Of a DNA stretch of 64,000 nucleotides, positions 54,846 through 63,522 are shown piece after piece (positions within the stretch are counted from its first letter, which is position 1; each line of letters begins with the position of its first letter). The DNA is from an uncultured Paracoccaceae bacterium (lineage in GTDB: Bacteria > Pseudomonadota > Alphaproteobacteria > Rhodobacterales > Rhodobacteraceae), in contig CANMVA010000001.1 in assembly GCA_947501355.1 (NCBI GenBank), positions 2,007,492 through 2,071,491 of the forward strand. Direction: 5' to 3'. Below the pieces are notes generated by a model that saw nothing but the letters and a program-made list of their open reading frames with translations, did not search any database and was not told where the DNA came from. Position numbers and translations under genes: made by a program.

Positions 54846-56597
54846 ATGACACGTCAAATGACCGGAGCGAAAATGGTTGTCCAAGCCCTGAAGGATCAGG
54901 GTGTGGATACGGTATTCGGATATCCCGGCGGCGCTGTGCTACCGATTTATGACGAGATCTTTCAGCAAAACGATATCAAGCACATTCTGGTGCGCCACGA
55001 GCAAGGCGCGACCCATGCCGCCGAAGGCTATGCGCGCGCCACCGGCAAGCCCGGTGTGGTGCTGGTGACGTCCGGTCCGGGGGCCACGAATGCGGTCACG
55101 GGTCTGACGGATGCGCTGATGGACAGCATTCCGATCATCGTGCTGACGGGGCAAGTGCCCACATTCATGATCGGCTCGGACGCATTTCAGGAGGCGGACA
55201 CGGTTGGCATCACGCGGCCCTGCACCAAGCATAACTGGCTGGTGAAGGAGACCGATAACCTGGCTGGCGTTATCCATGAAGCGTTCCATGTGGCGACCTC
55301 GGGTCGTCCTGGCCCGGTGCTGGTGGATATTCCGAAGGACGTGCAGTTTGCCAATGGCAGCTACACGCCGCCTGAGCAGGTTCAGACGCATTACAACCCG
55401 CAGGTCAAAGGCGATATGGCCGAGATCGAGAAGCTGGTTGATCTGATGATGACCGCCAAGAAGCCGATCTTTTATACCGGCGGCGGTGTGATCAATTCGG
55501 GTCTGGCAGCCACGCAGTTGCTGCGCGAGCTGGTGGCGGCGACGGATTTTCCGATCACCTCGACCCTGATGGGTTTGGGCTGCTATCCGGCGTCGGGCAA
55601 GAACTGGCTGGGGATGCTGGGCATGCACGGGCTTTATGAAGCCAATATGGCGATGCATGATTGCGATCTGATGATCAATGTCGGCGCGCGCTTTGATGAC
55701 CGGATCACCGGGCGCATTGATGCGTTCAGCCCGAAATCGAAGAAGGTGCATATCGACATTGACCCGTCGTCGATCAACAAGGTCATCCGTGTCGATGTCC
55801 CGATCCTGGGCGACATCGCCCATGTTCTGGAAGACGTGCTGCGGGTCTGGAAGGCCAAGGGCCGCAAAACCAACAAGGACGGTCTGGCCAAGTGGTGGGC
55901 GCAAATCAACGAGTGGCGCAAGGTCGATTGCCTGAAGTTCAAGCAGCAAGGCAAGACCATCAAACCGCAATATGCGTTGGAGCGTCTGGAAGCGCTGACC
56001 AAGGATCACGATCGCTATATCACGACTGAAGTGGGCCAGCATCAGATGTGGGCCGCCCAATATCTGGGGTTTGAAGACCCGAACCGTTGGATGACGTCCG
56101 GAGGTCTGGGCACGATGGGCTATGGCACGCCCGCGTCGATTGGTGTGCAGGTTGCGCATCCCGACAGCCTTGTGATCAATGTGGCCGGGGAAGCGTCCTG
56201 GCTGATGAACATGCAGGAGATGGGAACGGCTGTGCAATACCGCCTGCCCGTCAAGCAGTTCATCCTCAACAACGAGCGTCTGGGCATGGTCCGCCAGTGG
56301 CAAGAGCTGCTGCATGGGGAGCGGTATTCCCACAGCTGGTCCGAGGCTCTGCCCGATTTCGTCAAGCTGGCAGAGGCGTTCGGTGCCAAGGGCATACTGT
56401 GTGACAATGCGGACGATCTGGACGAGGCGATCAAGGAGATGCTGGCCTATGACGGCCCGGTCATCTTCGATTGTCTGGTTGAAAAGCACGAAAACTGCTT
56501 CCCGATGATCCCATCAGGCAAAGCCCATAACGAGATGCTTCTGGGCGAGGCCGAGACCCAAGGCGCGATTGATGCCAAGGGGTCGGTGCTGGTGTGA
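54846..56597 (+). CDS. ilvB: Acetolactate synthase, large catalytic subunit
   Basis: A 583-residue ThDP enzyme that makes 2-acetolactate or 2-aceto-2-hydroxybutyrate for Val, Leu and Ile. Key segments are FGYPGGAVLPIYDE, RHEQGATHAAEGYARATG (catalytic Glu), TSGPGATNAVTGL and the C-terminal ThDP motif region (GDxxN region seen as NVAGEASWLMNMQE, where Glu-Ala replaces the usual Asp-Gly-Ser). GGAG nine bases upstream supports ATG 54846; ATGs at 54819 and 54831 are possible. The stop overlaps the next ATG (TGATG). Confidence 0.95.
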   Translation: MTRQMTGAKMVVQALKDQGVDTVFGYPGGAVLPIYDEIFQQNDIKHILVRHEQGATHAAEGYARATGKPGVVLVTSGPGATNAVTGLTDALMDSIPIIVLTGQVPTFMIGSDAFQEADTVGITRPCTKHNWLVKETDNLAGVIHEAFHVATSGRPGPVLVDIPKDVQFANGSYTPPEQVQTHYNPQVKGDMAEIEKLVDLMMTAKKPIFYTGGGVINSGLAATQLLRELVAATDFPITSTLMGLGCYPASGKNWLGMLGMHGLYEANMAMHDCDLMINVGARFDDRITGRIDAFSPKSKKVHIDIDPSSINKVIRVDVPILGDIAHVLEDVLRVWKAKGRKTNKDGLAKWWAQINEWRKVDCLKFKQQGKTIKPQYALERLEALTKDHDRYITTEVGQHQMWAAQYLGFEDPNRWMTSGGLGTMGYGTPASIGVQVAHPDSLVINVAGEASWLMNMQEMGTAVQYRLPVKQFILNNERLGMVRQWQELLHGERYSHSWSEALPDFVKLAEAFGAKGILCDNADDLDEAIKEMLAYDGPVIFDCLVEKHENCFPMIPSGKAHNEMLLGEAETQGAIDAKGSVLV

Positions 56598-57199
56598 TGG
56601 CGAAAGGCGCAGTCACCCTCGCGTGTCTGACGCTTGCAATACTTGTGGCCGGGTGCAGCAGGCCTGTCTTGCTCAATACCATGAGCACCAGCCATCACCC
56701 GGCCTATCAACAGGTCAACACCGTGGAGAAGGCGCAAGCCGTCTACGCCGATACAACCCTGATCTCGAAGATCTACCAGTATCATGGGAGTGACGGCGTC
56801 ATATATCGTGAAATCGATCCACCGGTTACCTTCGGCCTGATCGAAACGGTTGATACAGCCGTTGAATATTTCCGAAAGGACGGCAGCGTGTACCGAGCCG
56901 CATCAACATCAACAGAGGTTGTTAAAGGAACATGGGAAGTCCGGCAATCAGGCCGCAACTATCCCCAGCTTTGCAGAACCTACCCAACCCGTCCGGTCTC
57001 ATCAAAATGCACGTGGCCCAGCATGCTTTTGATCCGGGAAAGTGATAACAAGCTCTATCGGGGCGATATTACCGGGATGGGAAGCGGTCGCTACCCCGAC
57101 CGCCTTCGCCGCCTCGACGTGACAACTCCAGCACGGGCCGTCGCACGAGAATTCACCTCTCAATACAACAACTTCTTCAACGAACAGCAGATACGGTAA
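56597..57199 (+). CDS. Lipoprotein encoded inside the ilv operon
   Basis: A 200-residue protein from ATG 56597 with the lipobox TLAILVAGC. After the signal comes a domain with VEKAQAVYADTTLISKIYQY, FGLIETVDTAVEYFRKDGS and VVKGTWEV, and two cysteines (LCRTYP, SKCTWP). Its start overlaps the ilvB stop and ilvH begins five bases after its stop. It is unrelated in sequence to branched-chain amino acid enzymes. Function unknown. Confidence 0.75.
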   Translation: MAKGAVTLACLTLAILVAGCSRPVLLNTMSTSHHPAYQQVNTVEKAQAVYADTTLISKIYQYHGSDGVIYREIDPPVTFGLIETVDTAVEYFRKDGSVYRAASTSTEVVKGTWEVRQSGRNYPQLCRTYPTRPVSSKCTWPSMLLIRESDNKLYRGDITGMGSGRYPDRLRRLDVTTPARAVAREFTSQYNNFFNEQQIR

Positions 57200-57203
57200 A
57201 AAC

Positions 57204-57767
57204 ATGTCCCCACTTAAGATCAAAAAAGGCTCCACGAGCCATTCTGCTTATAACCTACGCCCCACCTTCAGCGACGTACAGGAGCGGCATACGCTGGCGG
57301 CGATTGTCGAAAACGAGCCGGGTGTGCTGGCGCGTGTCATCGGGCTTTTTTCGGGGCGCGGCTATAATATTGAGAGCCTGACCGTGGCCGAAGTGGATCA
57401 CGAAGGGCATCTGTCGCGGATCACGATTGTGACGACCGGGACGCCTCAGGTGATCGTGCAGATCAAGGCGCAGCTGGGCCGGATCGTGTCCGTGCATGAG
57501 GTGCATGACCTGACCGTCGAAGGCCCCGCGGTCGAGCGGGAACTGGCGATGTTCAAGGTCGCGGGCACGGGCGATAAGCGCATTGAGGCACTGCGTCTAG
57601 CCGAGATTTTCCGCGCCAACGTCGTGGACAGCACGCTGGAGAGCTTTGTCTTTGAGATCACGGGTGATCCGAAGAAGATCGACGCGTTTGCGGATCTGAT
57701 GCGGCCCTTGGGGCTGTTGGAAGTGGCGCGGACCGGGGTTGCAGCACTCTCGCGCGGAAGCGCGTAA
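57204..57767 (+). CDS. ilvH: Acetolactate synthase, small regulatory subunit
   Basis: A 187-residue regulatory subunit with an N-terminal ACT domain, HTLAAIVENEPGVLARVIGL then FSGRGYNIESLTV, which binds valine for feedback control. The C-terminal domain includes LAMFKVAGTG and ALRLAEIFRANVVD. It is separated from ilvB by one lipoprotein gene, unlike the usual direct ilvB-ilvH adjacency. Confidence 0.95.
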   Translation: MSPLKIKKGSTSHSAYNLRPTFSDVQERHTLAAIVENEPGVLARVIGLFSGRGYNIESLTVAEVDHEGHLSRITIVTTGTPQVIVQIKAQLGRIVSVHEVHDLTVEGPAVERELAMFKVAGTGDKRIEALRLAEIFRANVVDSTLESFVFEITGDPKKIDAFADLMRPLGLLEVARTGVAALSRGSA

Positions 57768-57838
57768 GGCCCATTTTTATTGACAGAAGCGGACTGGCTT
57801 TAGAGGCTCTCAACACGCAAGATGTCTGAGAGGCGCCC

Positions 57839-58402
57839 ATGTCTGAACTTGTTACCAAAGCCTTGAATGCAGAGACCTGGGTCGATTTCGCCACATTGGT
57901 GGAAGCCAATAACGGCGTCTGAGGCGGGTGCTGGTGCATGTGGTATCACGGCAAGGACGGTGCCGAGGCTCCGGTTGAGGAAAAGCGCAAAGCCAAGGAA
58001 GCGCGCGTGCGCAATGGTAAAGCGCATGCAGCACTTGTCTATGACGGCGCGGAGTGTGTTGGCTGGTGCCAGTTCGGACCGGTGGCCGAGCTACCGCGCA
58101 TTCACAATCAACGCGCTTATGCGAAGGGCGACCATCCCCTGCCCGATTGGCGGATCACCTGTTTTTTCTCGGGCAAAGGGTATCGCGGCAACGGTGTCGC
58201 GAGGACTGCGCTGCAAGGGGCTGTGGAGCAGATCAAGGCGCTAGGGGGCGGTGTCATCGAAGGCTATCCCGAAGATATCGAGGGGCGCAAAGCGACGCCC
58301 GCCTTTCTGTTCAACGGGGCGTTGCACATGTTTGACCGGCTGGGGTTTGAACGGTCCCGCAAGATCGGCAAACATAAATGGGTGGTGACCCTGGCTGTAT
58401 AA
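57839..58402 (+). pseudogene. GNAT-family acetyltransferase with in-frame TGA
   Basis: From ATG 57839 the frame reads MSELVTKALNAETW then DFATLVEANNGV, then TGA at 57920-57922, then continues without shift as GGCWCMWYHGKDG and a full GNAT-like domain (VGWCQFGPVAELP, ITCFFSGKGYRGNGVARTAL, FLFNGALHMFDRLGF). In related proteins the stop position is a Trp in NGVWGGCWCM, so a single G-to-A change (TGG to TGA) explains it. Downstream ATG 57938 could restart but would lack the conserved N-terminal strand. The fragment is otherwise intact, so the loss is recent or the base is an error. Confidence 0.8.
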
Positions 58403-58415
58403 GGCCCCCCGCGTC

Positions 58416-58994
58416 TCAGGAAGGTCCGCCGGGCTTTACCGCAAGCGGCAGATCGTCGAAAAGGCCCGGCCCGCCACCGATCTGCGCACCTTCGATCTCA
58501 AGCATCCTGCATTTCATCTCGACCCCGCCTGTGGCAGAAAACCCGGTCAGCTTGCCATCCGCGCCAAGGACCCGATGGCACGGCATAATGATCGGGATCG
58601 GATTGCGGCCCAAGGCCCAACCAACCCGTTGCGAGAGGCGCAGATCGCCCAGCTCAGTGGCAATCGCGCCGTAGGTCGTCGTCTCACCTGCCGGGATGTG
58701 CCGCGTGATCTGATAGACGCTTCTTGCAAAAGGATCGGCATCCCCGAAGTCGCAGGAGACAAAGGACAAATCCGTCTTCTCCCCGGCAAAGAGGGTTTGG
58801 ATCGCGGTGATTGCCTCTTGAACGGCGGCGGGCGGATCGCCCTCCTGCGCGCCGTTTTGCGACGCCAGCTTGCGCGCGGTTTGCGCGGGCGTGTCATCGG
58901 GCAAGCGCGCAGAGGTGACCGTGTCACCGCGCCACGCGATGCCGCACGAGCCAAGGGCCGTTGGAAAGAGCGTATAGGCCTCCATAGCGGTCAT
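58416..58994 (-). CDS. ogt: Methylated-DNA--protein-cysteine methyltransferase
   Basis: A 192-residue O6-alkylguanine-DNA alkyltransferase that repairs alkylated bases by transferring the group to its own cysteine. The active site PIIMPCHRVLGADG is intact, preceded by HIPAGETTTYGAIA and VGWALGRNPI. The frame extends upstream to 59324, but ATG 58994 gives the usual length. ATG 58985 is also possible. Convergent with the broken GNAT gene. Confidence 0.92.
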   Translation of the reverse strand: MTAMEAYTLFPTALGSCGIAWRGDTVTSARLPDDTPAQTARKLASQNGAQEGDPPAAVQEAITAIQTLFAGEKTDLSFVSCDFGDADPFARSVYQITRHIPAGETTTYGAIATELGDLRLSQRVGWALGRNPIPIIMPCHRVLGADGKLTGFSATGGVEMKCRMLEIEGAQIGGGPGLFDDLPLAVKPGGPS

Positions 58995-59153
58995 GCTATG
59001 GGCTTTGCGCGGCGAGGGAAACCAGCGAAAACAGGCGGGCGCGCTCCTCCCTGCAGCCGCTGCCAGATGCTCCAAAAACGGCGCGAAGGTCGCAAACAAG
59101 CGGGGGCGGCAACCCGGACCCGTCGTAACGGTTGAACAAACAAGGAGGCGCAT

Positions 59154-60341
59154 ATGTCTGATCCCTTCCTGAACCATATCCGCGAGACGCTGGAGCAGAT
59201 CGACCAAGACGGGTTGATGAAACGCGAACGGCAGATCACCTCGCCCCAGAGCGGCCGGATCACGGTGGGCGACCGCGAGGTCATCAATCTGTGCGCCAAC
59301 AACTACCTTGGTCTGGCCGATCATCCCGACTTGATTGACGCCGCGCAGACGGCGATGGGGTCACATGGCTTTGGCATGGCCTCGGTCCGGTTCATCTGCG
59401 GCACGCAAGACCTGCACCGGCAATTGGAAACAGAACTGGCGGCGTTTCTGGGCAAAGACGATTCGATCCTTTTTGCAGCCTGTTTTGATGCCAATGGCGG
59501 GCTGTTTGAGCCCCTGTTGGGGCCGGAGGATGCAATCATTTCAGATGCGCTCAACCATGCGTCCATCATTGATGGCATCCGGCTGTGCAAAGCCAAGCGC
59601 TATCGCTATGCGACCTCTGACATGACGGATCTGGAGGCGCAGTTGCAGCAGGCCCGCGCGGATGGCGCGCGCTTCATCATGATCGCAACGGATGGTGTTT
59701 TCAGCATGGATGGCACTCTGGCGAAACTGCCGGAGATCACAGCGCTGGCGGCCCAGTATGACGCGCTGGTGATGGTCGATGATTGCCATGCCACGGGCTT
59801 CATGGGGCCAAAGGGCGAAGGCACACCTGCGCATTTCGGTGTCGATGTGGATATTCTGACGGGGACGTTGGGCAAAGCCCTGGGTGGGGCAATCGGCGGC
59901 TACATCGCCGGACCGCAGCCCGTGATTGACCTGCTGCGCCAACGCGCGCGGCCTTATCTGTTCTCGAACGCACTGCCGCCTGCGATCCTGACCGCCGGGC
60001 TGGCTGCGCTGAAATTGGTGCGTGAGGGCGACGCGCTGCGCACGCAGCTTTTCGAGAACGCGCGGTATTGGCGCGCGGGGCTGGAGGCGCTTGGCTTTGA
60101 CCTGTTGCCCGGAGAGCATCCGATCATCCCTGTCATGCTGGGAGAGGCGCAGCTGGCGCAGGCCATGGCCGCGCAGCTTTTTGAGGAAGGTGTCTATGTC
60201 AGCGGGTTTTTCTTCCCCGTGGTGCCAAAGGGCCAGGCCCGCATCCGCACCCAGATGAGCACGGCCCTGTCACAGCAGGACCTCGACACGGCGTTGGCGG
60301 CATTTGAACGGGTTGGGACATCGCTGGGTGTCTTGCGCTGA
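59154..60341 (+). CDS. kbl: Glycine C-acetyltransferase (2-amino-3-ketobutyrate CoA ligase)
   Basis: A 395-residue PLP enzyme of threonine breakdown that splits 2-amino-3-oxobutyrate into glycine and acetyl-CoA. The conserved [27 protein letters not shown] and the PLP Lys in [13 protein letters not shown] are present. AAGGAGGCG precedes the ATG. Threonine dehydrogenase (tdh), the usual operon partner, is not downstream in this window. Confidence 0.94.
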   Translation: MSDPFLNHIRETLEQIDQDGLMKRERQITSPQSGRITVGDREVINLCANNYLGLADHPDLIDAAQTAMGSHGFGMASVRFICGTQDLHRQLETELAAFLGKDDSILFAACFDANGGLFEPLLGPEDAIISDALNHASIIDGIRLCKAKRYRYATSDMTDLEAQLQQARADGARFIMIATDGVFSMDGTLAKLPEITALAAQYDALVMVDDCHATGFMGPKGEGTPAHFGVDVDILTGTLGKALGGAIGGYIAGPQPVIDLLRQRARPYLFSNALPPAILTAGLAALKLVREGDALRTQLFENARYWRAGLEALGFDLLPGEHPIIPVMLGEAQLAQAMAAQLFEEGVYVSGFFFPVVPKGQARIRTQMSTALSQQDLDTALAAFERVGTSLGVLR

Positions 60342-60432
60342 CGCGGACACGGGCACGGATCACACAGGGTAACGAAAGCATCTGACCGGCCCCCTCAAGA
60401 GGCAATCGGGAGCCGGCCAAACGGGGAAGGAC

Positions 60433-60678
60433 TTAGCCGTCCGTCACGGGAAGCACGGCCGCGTCTTGTGCAGCCTTGAACTCGTCGGCATCAATTGTGC
60501 CGTCACCATTGGCATCCATCGCCGCGAAGAGGTCTTCGCTGAGCGTCGGATAGGCCGTCTGCAGCTCTTCCATGCTCATCACGCCATCGCCGTCAGTGTC
60601 GATCTCCGTGTTGGCAAAAGCCGTGGTGGAAAGAGCAAGCGCGGTCAGGCCGGCCAGTGTCAGGGTCATGGTTTTCAT
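60433..60678 (-). CDS. Secreted EF-hand calcium-binding protein
   Basis: An 81-residue protein with a signal peptide (TLTLAGLTALALSTTAFA). Two EF-hand loops, DTDGDGVMSMEE and DANGDGTIDADE, carry all standard Ca2+ ligands. GGAG lies ten bases upstream of ATG 60678. It is divergent from the ECF sigma factor gene, and the pair is conserved in related genomes as far as I recall; the sigma factor may control it. Confidence 0.9.
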   Translation of the reverse strand: MKTMTLTLAGLTALALSTTAFANTEIDTDGDGVMSMEELQTAYPTLSEDLFAAMDANGDGTIDADEFKAAQDAAVLPVTDG

Positions 60679-60941
60679 CTGCAAAACTCCTTTGATTTGC
60701 ATCTTGGTCATGAAGGGCGAGTGTTGCGCCTTCATGGGGATAAAGCCGCCAGAGCCGCACTTATTCCGGGCGAGATTGCGGGGATGCTTCTGCGCGCGAG
60801 GGCTTGCCGATTGCCCGCGCGGCAATGGGCGAGCGGTCGCGCAAAAAGGCGTTTTCGCCCTGTTTGGCAGGAATCCCCCAGCTTGCGGCACCTGTTTGGA
60901 CTGCCATTTATAGCCCTTATCACCGCTCAAGGGAGAGTGCT

Positions 60942-61451
60942 ATGAATATGCATCATGCCAAGTTCGAACGGGATATGGCCGCGCTGACACCGGATCTTGT
61001 CCGGCTGGCGCGCCATATCGGACGCGACGCGCAGGAGGCAGAGGATGTCGTCCAGGACGTGCTTTTGAGCACGCTGCGCAGGTGCCGCGCGCGTGGACCT
61101 ATCGAAGAAGTGCGCCCCTATTTGCACGCGGCCCTGCGCAACCGCTTGCGGCGGCCCGCCTTGAAGGCAGAGGAAAGCGAGGTTGAACCGACCGCGCCGG
61201 GTCAGGCAGAGGATCGTCTGATGCTGCGTGATGTGGAGGCCGCTTTGGCCACCCTGCCCGCCGATCAGGCGCGCATCTTGCGGGCCTTTGCCATTGAGGG
61301 CGAAAGCTATGCCGGGATTGCCCTGCGGCTGGGCATCCCAGCGGGCACCGTGATGTCCAAGCTCGCCCGCGCGCGGGCGCATCTGCGCGAAACGCTGGAA
61401 TTGCCTGATGGCACGGCGGTGGCGGCTTTGATCACGCCCCGCGACGGCTAG
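60942..61451 (+). CDS. ECF-type RNA polymerase sigma factor
   Basis: A 169-residue sigma-70 factor of the extracytoplasmic-function type. Region 2 is visible as DLVRLARHIGRDAQEAEDVVQDVLL and region 4 as AALATLPADQARILRAFAIEGESYAGIA, followed by LGIPAGTVMSKLARARAHLR. GGGAGAG is upstream of ATG 60942. No anti-sigma gene is beside it, which is unusual for the class; the divergent EF-hand gene is its closest neighbour. Confidence 0.9.
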   Translation: MNMHHAKFERDMAALTPDLVRLARHIGRDAQEAEDVVQDVLLSTLRRCRARGPIEEVRPYLHAALRNRLRRPALKAEESEVEPTAPGQAEDRLMLRDVEAALATLPADQARILRAFAIEGESYAGIALRLGIPAGTVMSKLARARAHLRETLELPDGTAVAALITPRDG

Positions 61452-61514
61452 GCCTCTTTACGCGCGCGCACGGGCATCGCAAAACGCGGGCGCATTGCCC
61501 AAGGACGTTGCCCG

Positions 61515-63014
61515 ATGACGAACCCGCTTTATTCCGCGCTGTTTGGCCGACATGCCGATGCGGAGACCCCGTTTCTGATTCTGCCCGATGGGGCTGTCTG
61601 GACACACCGCGCCTTTGTGGCCCGTGCGGCGCAGTTCGCCCATGCGTTGCGCCAAAGCGGTGTCGCGGTCGGGGACCGGGTTGCCGTGCAGGTCGCCAAG
61701 TCAGCGGATGCCTTGGCGCTTTATGCGGGATGCGTGCAGGCGGGGGCGGTGTTTTTGCCGCTCAACACGGCCTATACGGGCGATGAGCTGGGCTATTTCA
61801 TCGGCAATAGCGGCGCGCGGGTTTTTATCTGTGACCCCAAGGACGTGGCGGCGTTGCACCCGATGGCCGCGCGCGCTGGTGCTGCGCTGTTGAGCCTGTC
61901 GGCCGAGGCCACGGGCACGCTGGCGGCCCTTGCGGATGCACAACCGACGCAGTTCGACACGGCAGCGCGGAGCGAGGACGATCTGGCCGCGCTGCTTTAT
62001 ACCTCAGGGACCACGGGGCGCTCTAAGGGCGCGATGCTGAGCCAGCGCAATCTGCTGAGCAATGCCCGGACCCTGACTGAGCTGTGGCGCTTTACGTCTG
62101 AGGATGTGCTGCTGCATGCGTTGCCGATCTTTCACACCCATGGGCTGTTTGTGGCGACCAACATCACGCTTTTGGCGGGCGGCGCGATGATCCTGCTGCC
62201 CAAGTTCGATCTGGACGCGATGATCGCGCACCTGCCCCGCGCCACAGCGATGATGGGGGTGCCGACCTTCTACACGCGCCTGCTAGAGGACACTCGCTTT
62301 GATGCGGACCTCGCTGCGCATATGCGGCTCTTCATTTCGGGCTCGGCCCCGCTTCTGGCCAGCACCCATGAGGCGTTCGCGGCGCGCACCGGCCACCGGA
62401 TCCTTGAGCGCTATGGGATGACGGAGACCAATATGAACACATCCAACCCTTATGATGGCCCGCGCGTGGCGGGGACCGTGGGGCCTCCGCTGCCGGATGT
62501 GGAGCTGAAAGTGACGGACCCTGCAACGGGCGCGGCACTGCCCGATGGCGAGATTGGCCAGATCGAAGTGCGCGGGCCGAACGTCTTTATGGGCTATTGG
62601 CAGATGCCGGAGAAGACCGCTGAAGAGCTGCGCGAGGATGGGTTTTTTATCACGGGCGATCTGGGGTTCGTGGACACGCAAGGCTATGTGCAGATCGTGG
62701 GGCGCAACAAGGATCTGATTATCTCGGGCGGCTACAACATTTACCCCAAAGAGATCGAGCTGCTGCTGGACGCGCAACCGGGCGTGCTGGAAAGCGCTGT
62801 GATCGGCGTGCCGGATGCGGATTTTGGCGAGCGCGTGCTGGCGGTGGTGGTGGCCGACGGTCCGCTGGATGTTGAGGCGCTGAAGGCGGCGTGCACGGAC
62901 CGGTTGGCGCGCTTCAAACACCCGCGCGAGATTGTGGTGGTGGACGCCCTGCCCCGTAACACGATGGGCAAGGTGCAAAAGAACGTGCTGCGCGATCAGT
63001 ATGGGTCTGCTTGA
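61515..63014 (+). CDS. matB: Malonyl-CoA synthetase (MatB-like)
   Basis: A 499-residue acyl-adenylate-forming enzyme that makes malonyl-CoA from malonate, ATP and CoA. The AMP-binding motif LLYTSGTTGRSKGAMLS, HALPIFHTHGLF, YGMTETNMN and the C-terminal GRNKDLIISGGYNIYP and PRNTMGKVQK are intact. Segments such as ERYGMTETNMNTSNPYDG fit MatB best. MatA and a malonate transporter are not adjacent. It starts 64 bases after the sigma factor. Confidence 0.9.
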   Translation: MTNPLYSALFGRHADAETPFLILPDGAVWTHRAFVARAAQFAHALRQSGVAVGDRVAVQVAKSADALALYAGCVQAGAVFLPLNTAYTGDELGYFIGNSGARVFICDPKDVAALHPMAARAGAALLSLSAEATGTLAALADAQPTQFDTAARSEDDLAALLYTSGTTGRSKGAMLSQRNLLSNARTLTELWRFTSEDVLLHALPIFHTHGLFVATNITLLAGGAMILLPKFDLDAMIAHLPRATAMMGVPTFYTRLLEDTRFDADLAAHMRLFISGSAPLLASTHEAFAARTGHRILERYGMTETNMNTSNPYDGPRVAGTVGPPLPDVELKVTDPATGAALPDGEIGQIEVRGPNVFMGYWQMPEKTAEELREDGFFITGDLGFVDTQGYVQIVGRNKDLIISGGYNIYPKEIELLLDAQPGVLESAVIGVPDADFGERVLAVVVADGPLDVEALKAACTDRLARFKHPREIVVVDALPRNTMGKVQKNVLRDQYGSA

Positions 63015-63023
63015 TCGGTAAGG

Positions 63024-63214
63024 TTTTGCGCTTTGGCTTCGCCAAATCGCCACGCGCGGGCTTGCTGCGCAATCCCGCGCGACCTCCGGCGGGGATATTT
63101 TAAAAAAGCGAAGACAGGCAACGTGCAATTCTCTTTCGCTTTTTCGAAATATCCTGGGAGGTCTGGGGGGCAAAGCCCCCCAGCGGGGCGATTTGGCGAA
63201 GCTAAAGCGCAAAA
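63024..63214. repeat. Nested inverted-repeat element after matB
   Basis: The outer arms are 28 bases, 63024-63051 and 63187-63214, with one mismatch. An inner imperfect pair (CCTCC...GGATATTT...AAAAAGCGAA, about 63084-63114 and 63128-63160) and a GGGGGGC-aaa-GCCCCCC hairpin at about 63164-63181 lie between them. The structure can fold into one long stem on either strand. Similar CCTCCGGCGGGGATATTT-type intergenic sequences recur in Rhodobacterales genomes. It may end the matB transcript or be a small non-coding repeat. Confidence 0.7.
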
Positions 63215-63270
63215 AGCATTCTAGAGGAACGTGTTTGGCCTTGCTGGCCCTTTCAGTGATTTGCTCCCTC

Positions 63271-63386
63271 TCGGTGATTTGCTGGGCAATTCACCTGTCG
63301 GCGGCGGACGTGTTTCAGCGTTGCGAACCCTTTCGGTGATTTGCTGCGCAATTCACCTTGCGGGTGCGGACGTGTTTCAGCGTTGC
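63271..63386. repeat. Tandem 54-base repeat, 62-base period
   Basis: Two copies of a 54-base unit (63271-63324 and 63333-63386) start TCGGTGATTTGCTG and end GTGTTTCAGCGTTGC, with few differences. A shorter related piece starts at about 63252. Each unit holds a small inverted repeat (GGTGATTTGC...GCAATTCACC), and the second ends in a perfect 10-bp hairpin, GTGTTTCAGC-GTT-GCTGAAACAC (63372-63394). No coding frame spans the repeats. Confidence 0.75.
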
Positions 63387-63398
63387 TGAAACACTAAG

Positions 63399-63425
63399 AA
63401 AAAAGGGGAGCCATGAAGGCCCCCC
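63399..63425 (-). terminator. Rho-independent terminator of nrdJ
   Basis: On the minus strand GGGGGGCC-TTCAT-GGCTCCCC, an 8-bp stem with one G-U pair, followed by TTTTTT. It lies about 98 bases after the nrdJ stop. Confidence 0.85.
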
Positions 63426-63522
63426 TGTAAGTCTCGCCACTCAGGCTCATTCTGGTGTACCGCCCGGTTTCTGCCTGCGGCCTGAGCGTCGTCAGGGGCG
63501 AGCGCACCCGCCCCGGATCCCT

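Noticed and set aside
54939-56489. 516-codon minus-strand frame
   Set aside because: Antisense of ilvB; Arg/His/Gln-rich with no motif.
57920-57922. TGA as a selenocysteine or reprogrammed codon
   Set aside because: Relatives have Trp there, no selenocysteine-insertion hairpin is apparent, and TGA ends other genes in the window.
63241-63394. CRISPR array
   Set aside because: Only two full units, repeat longer than the spacer, no Cas genes; it is a tandem repeat.
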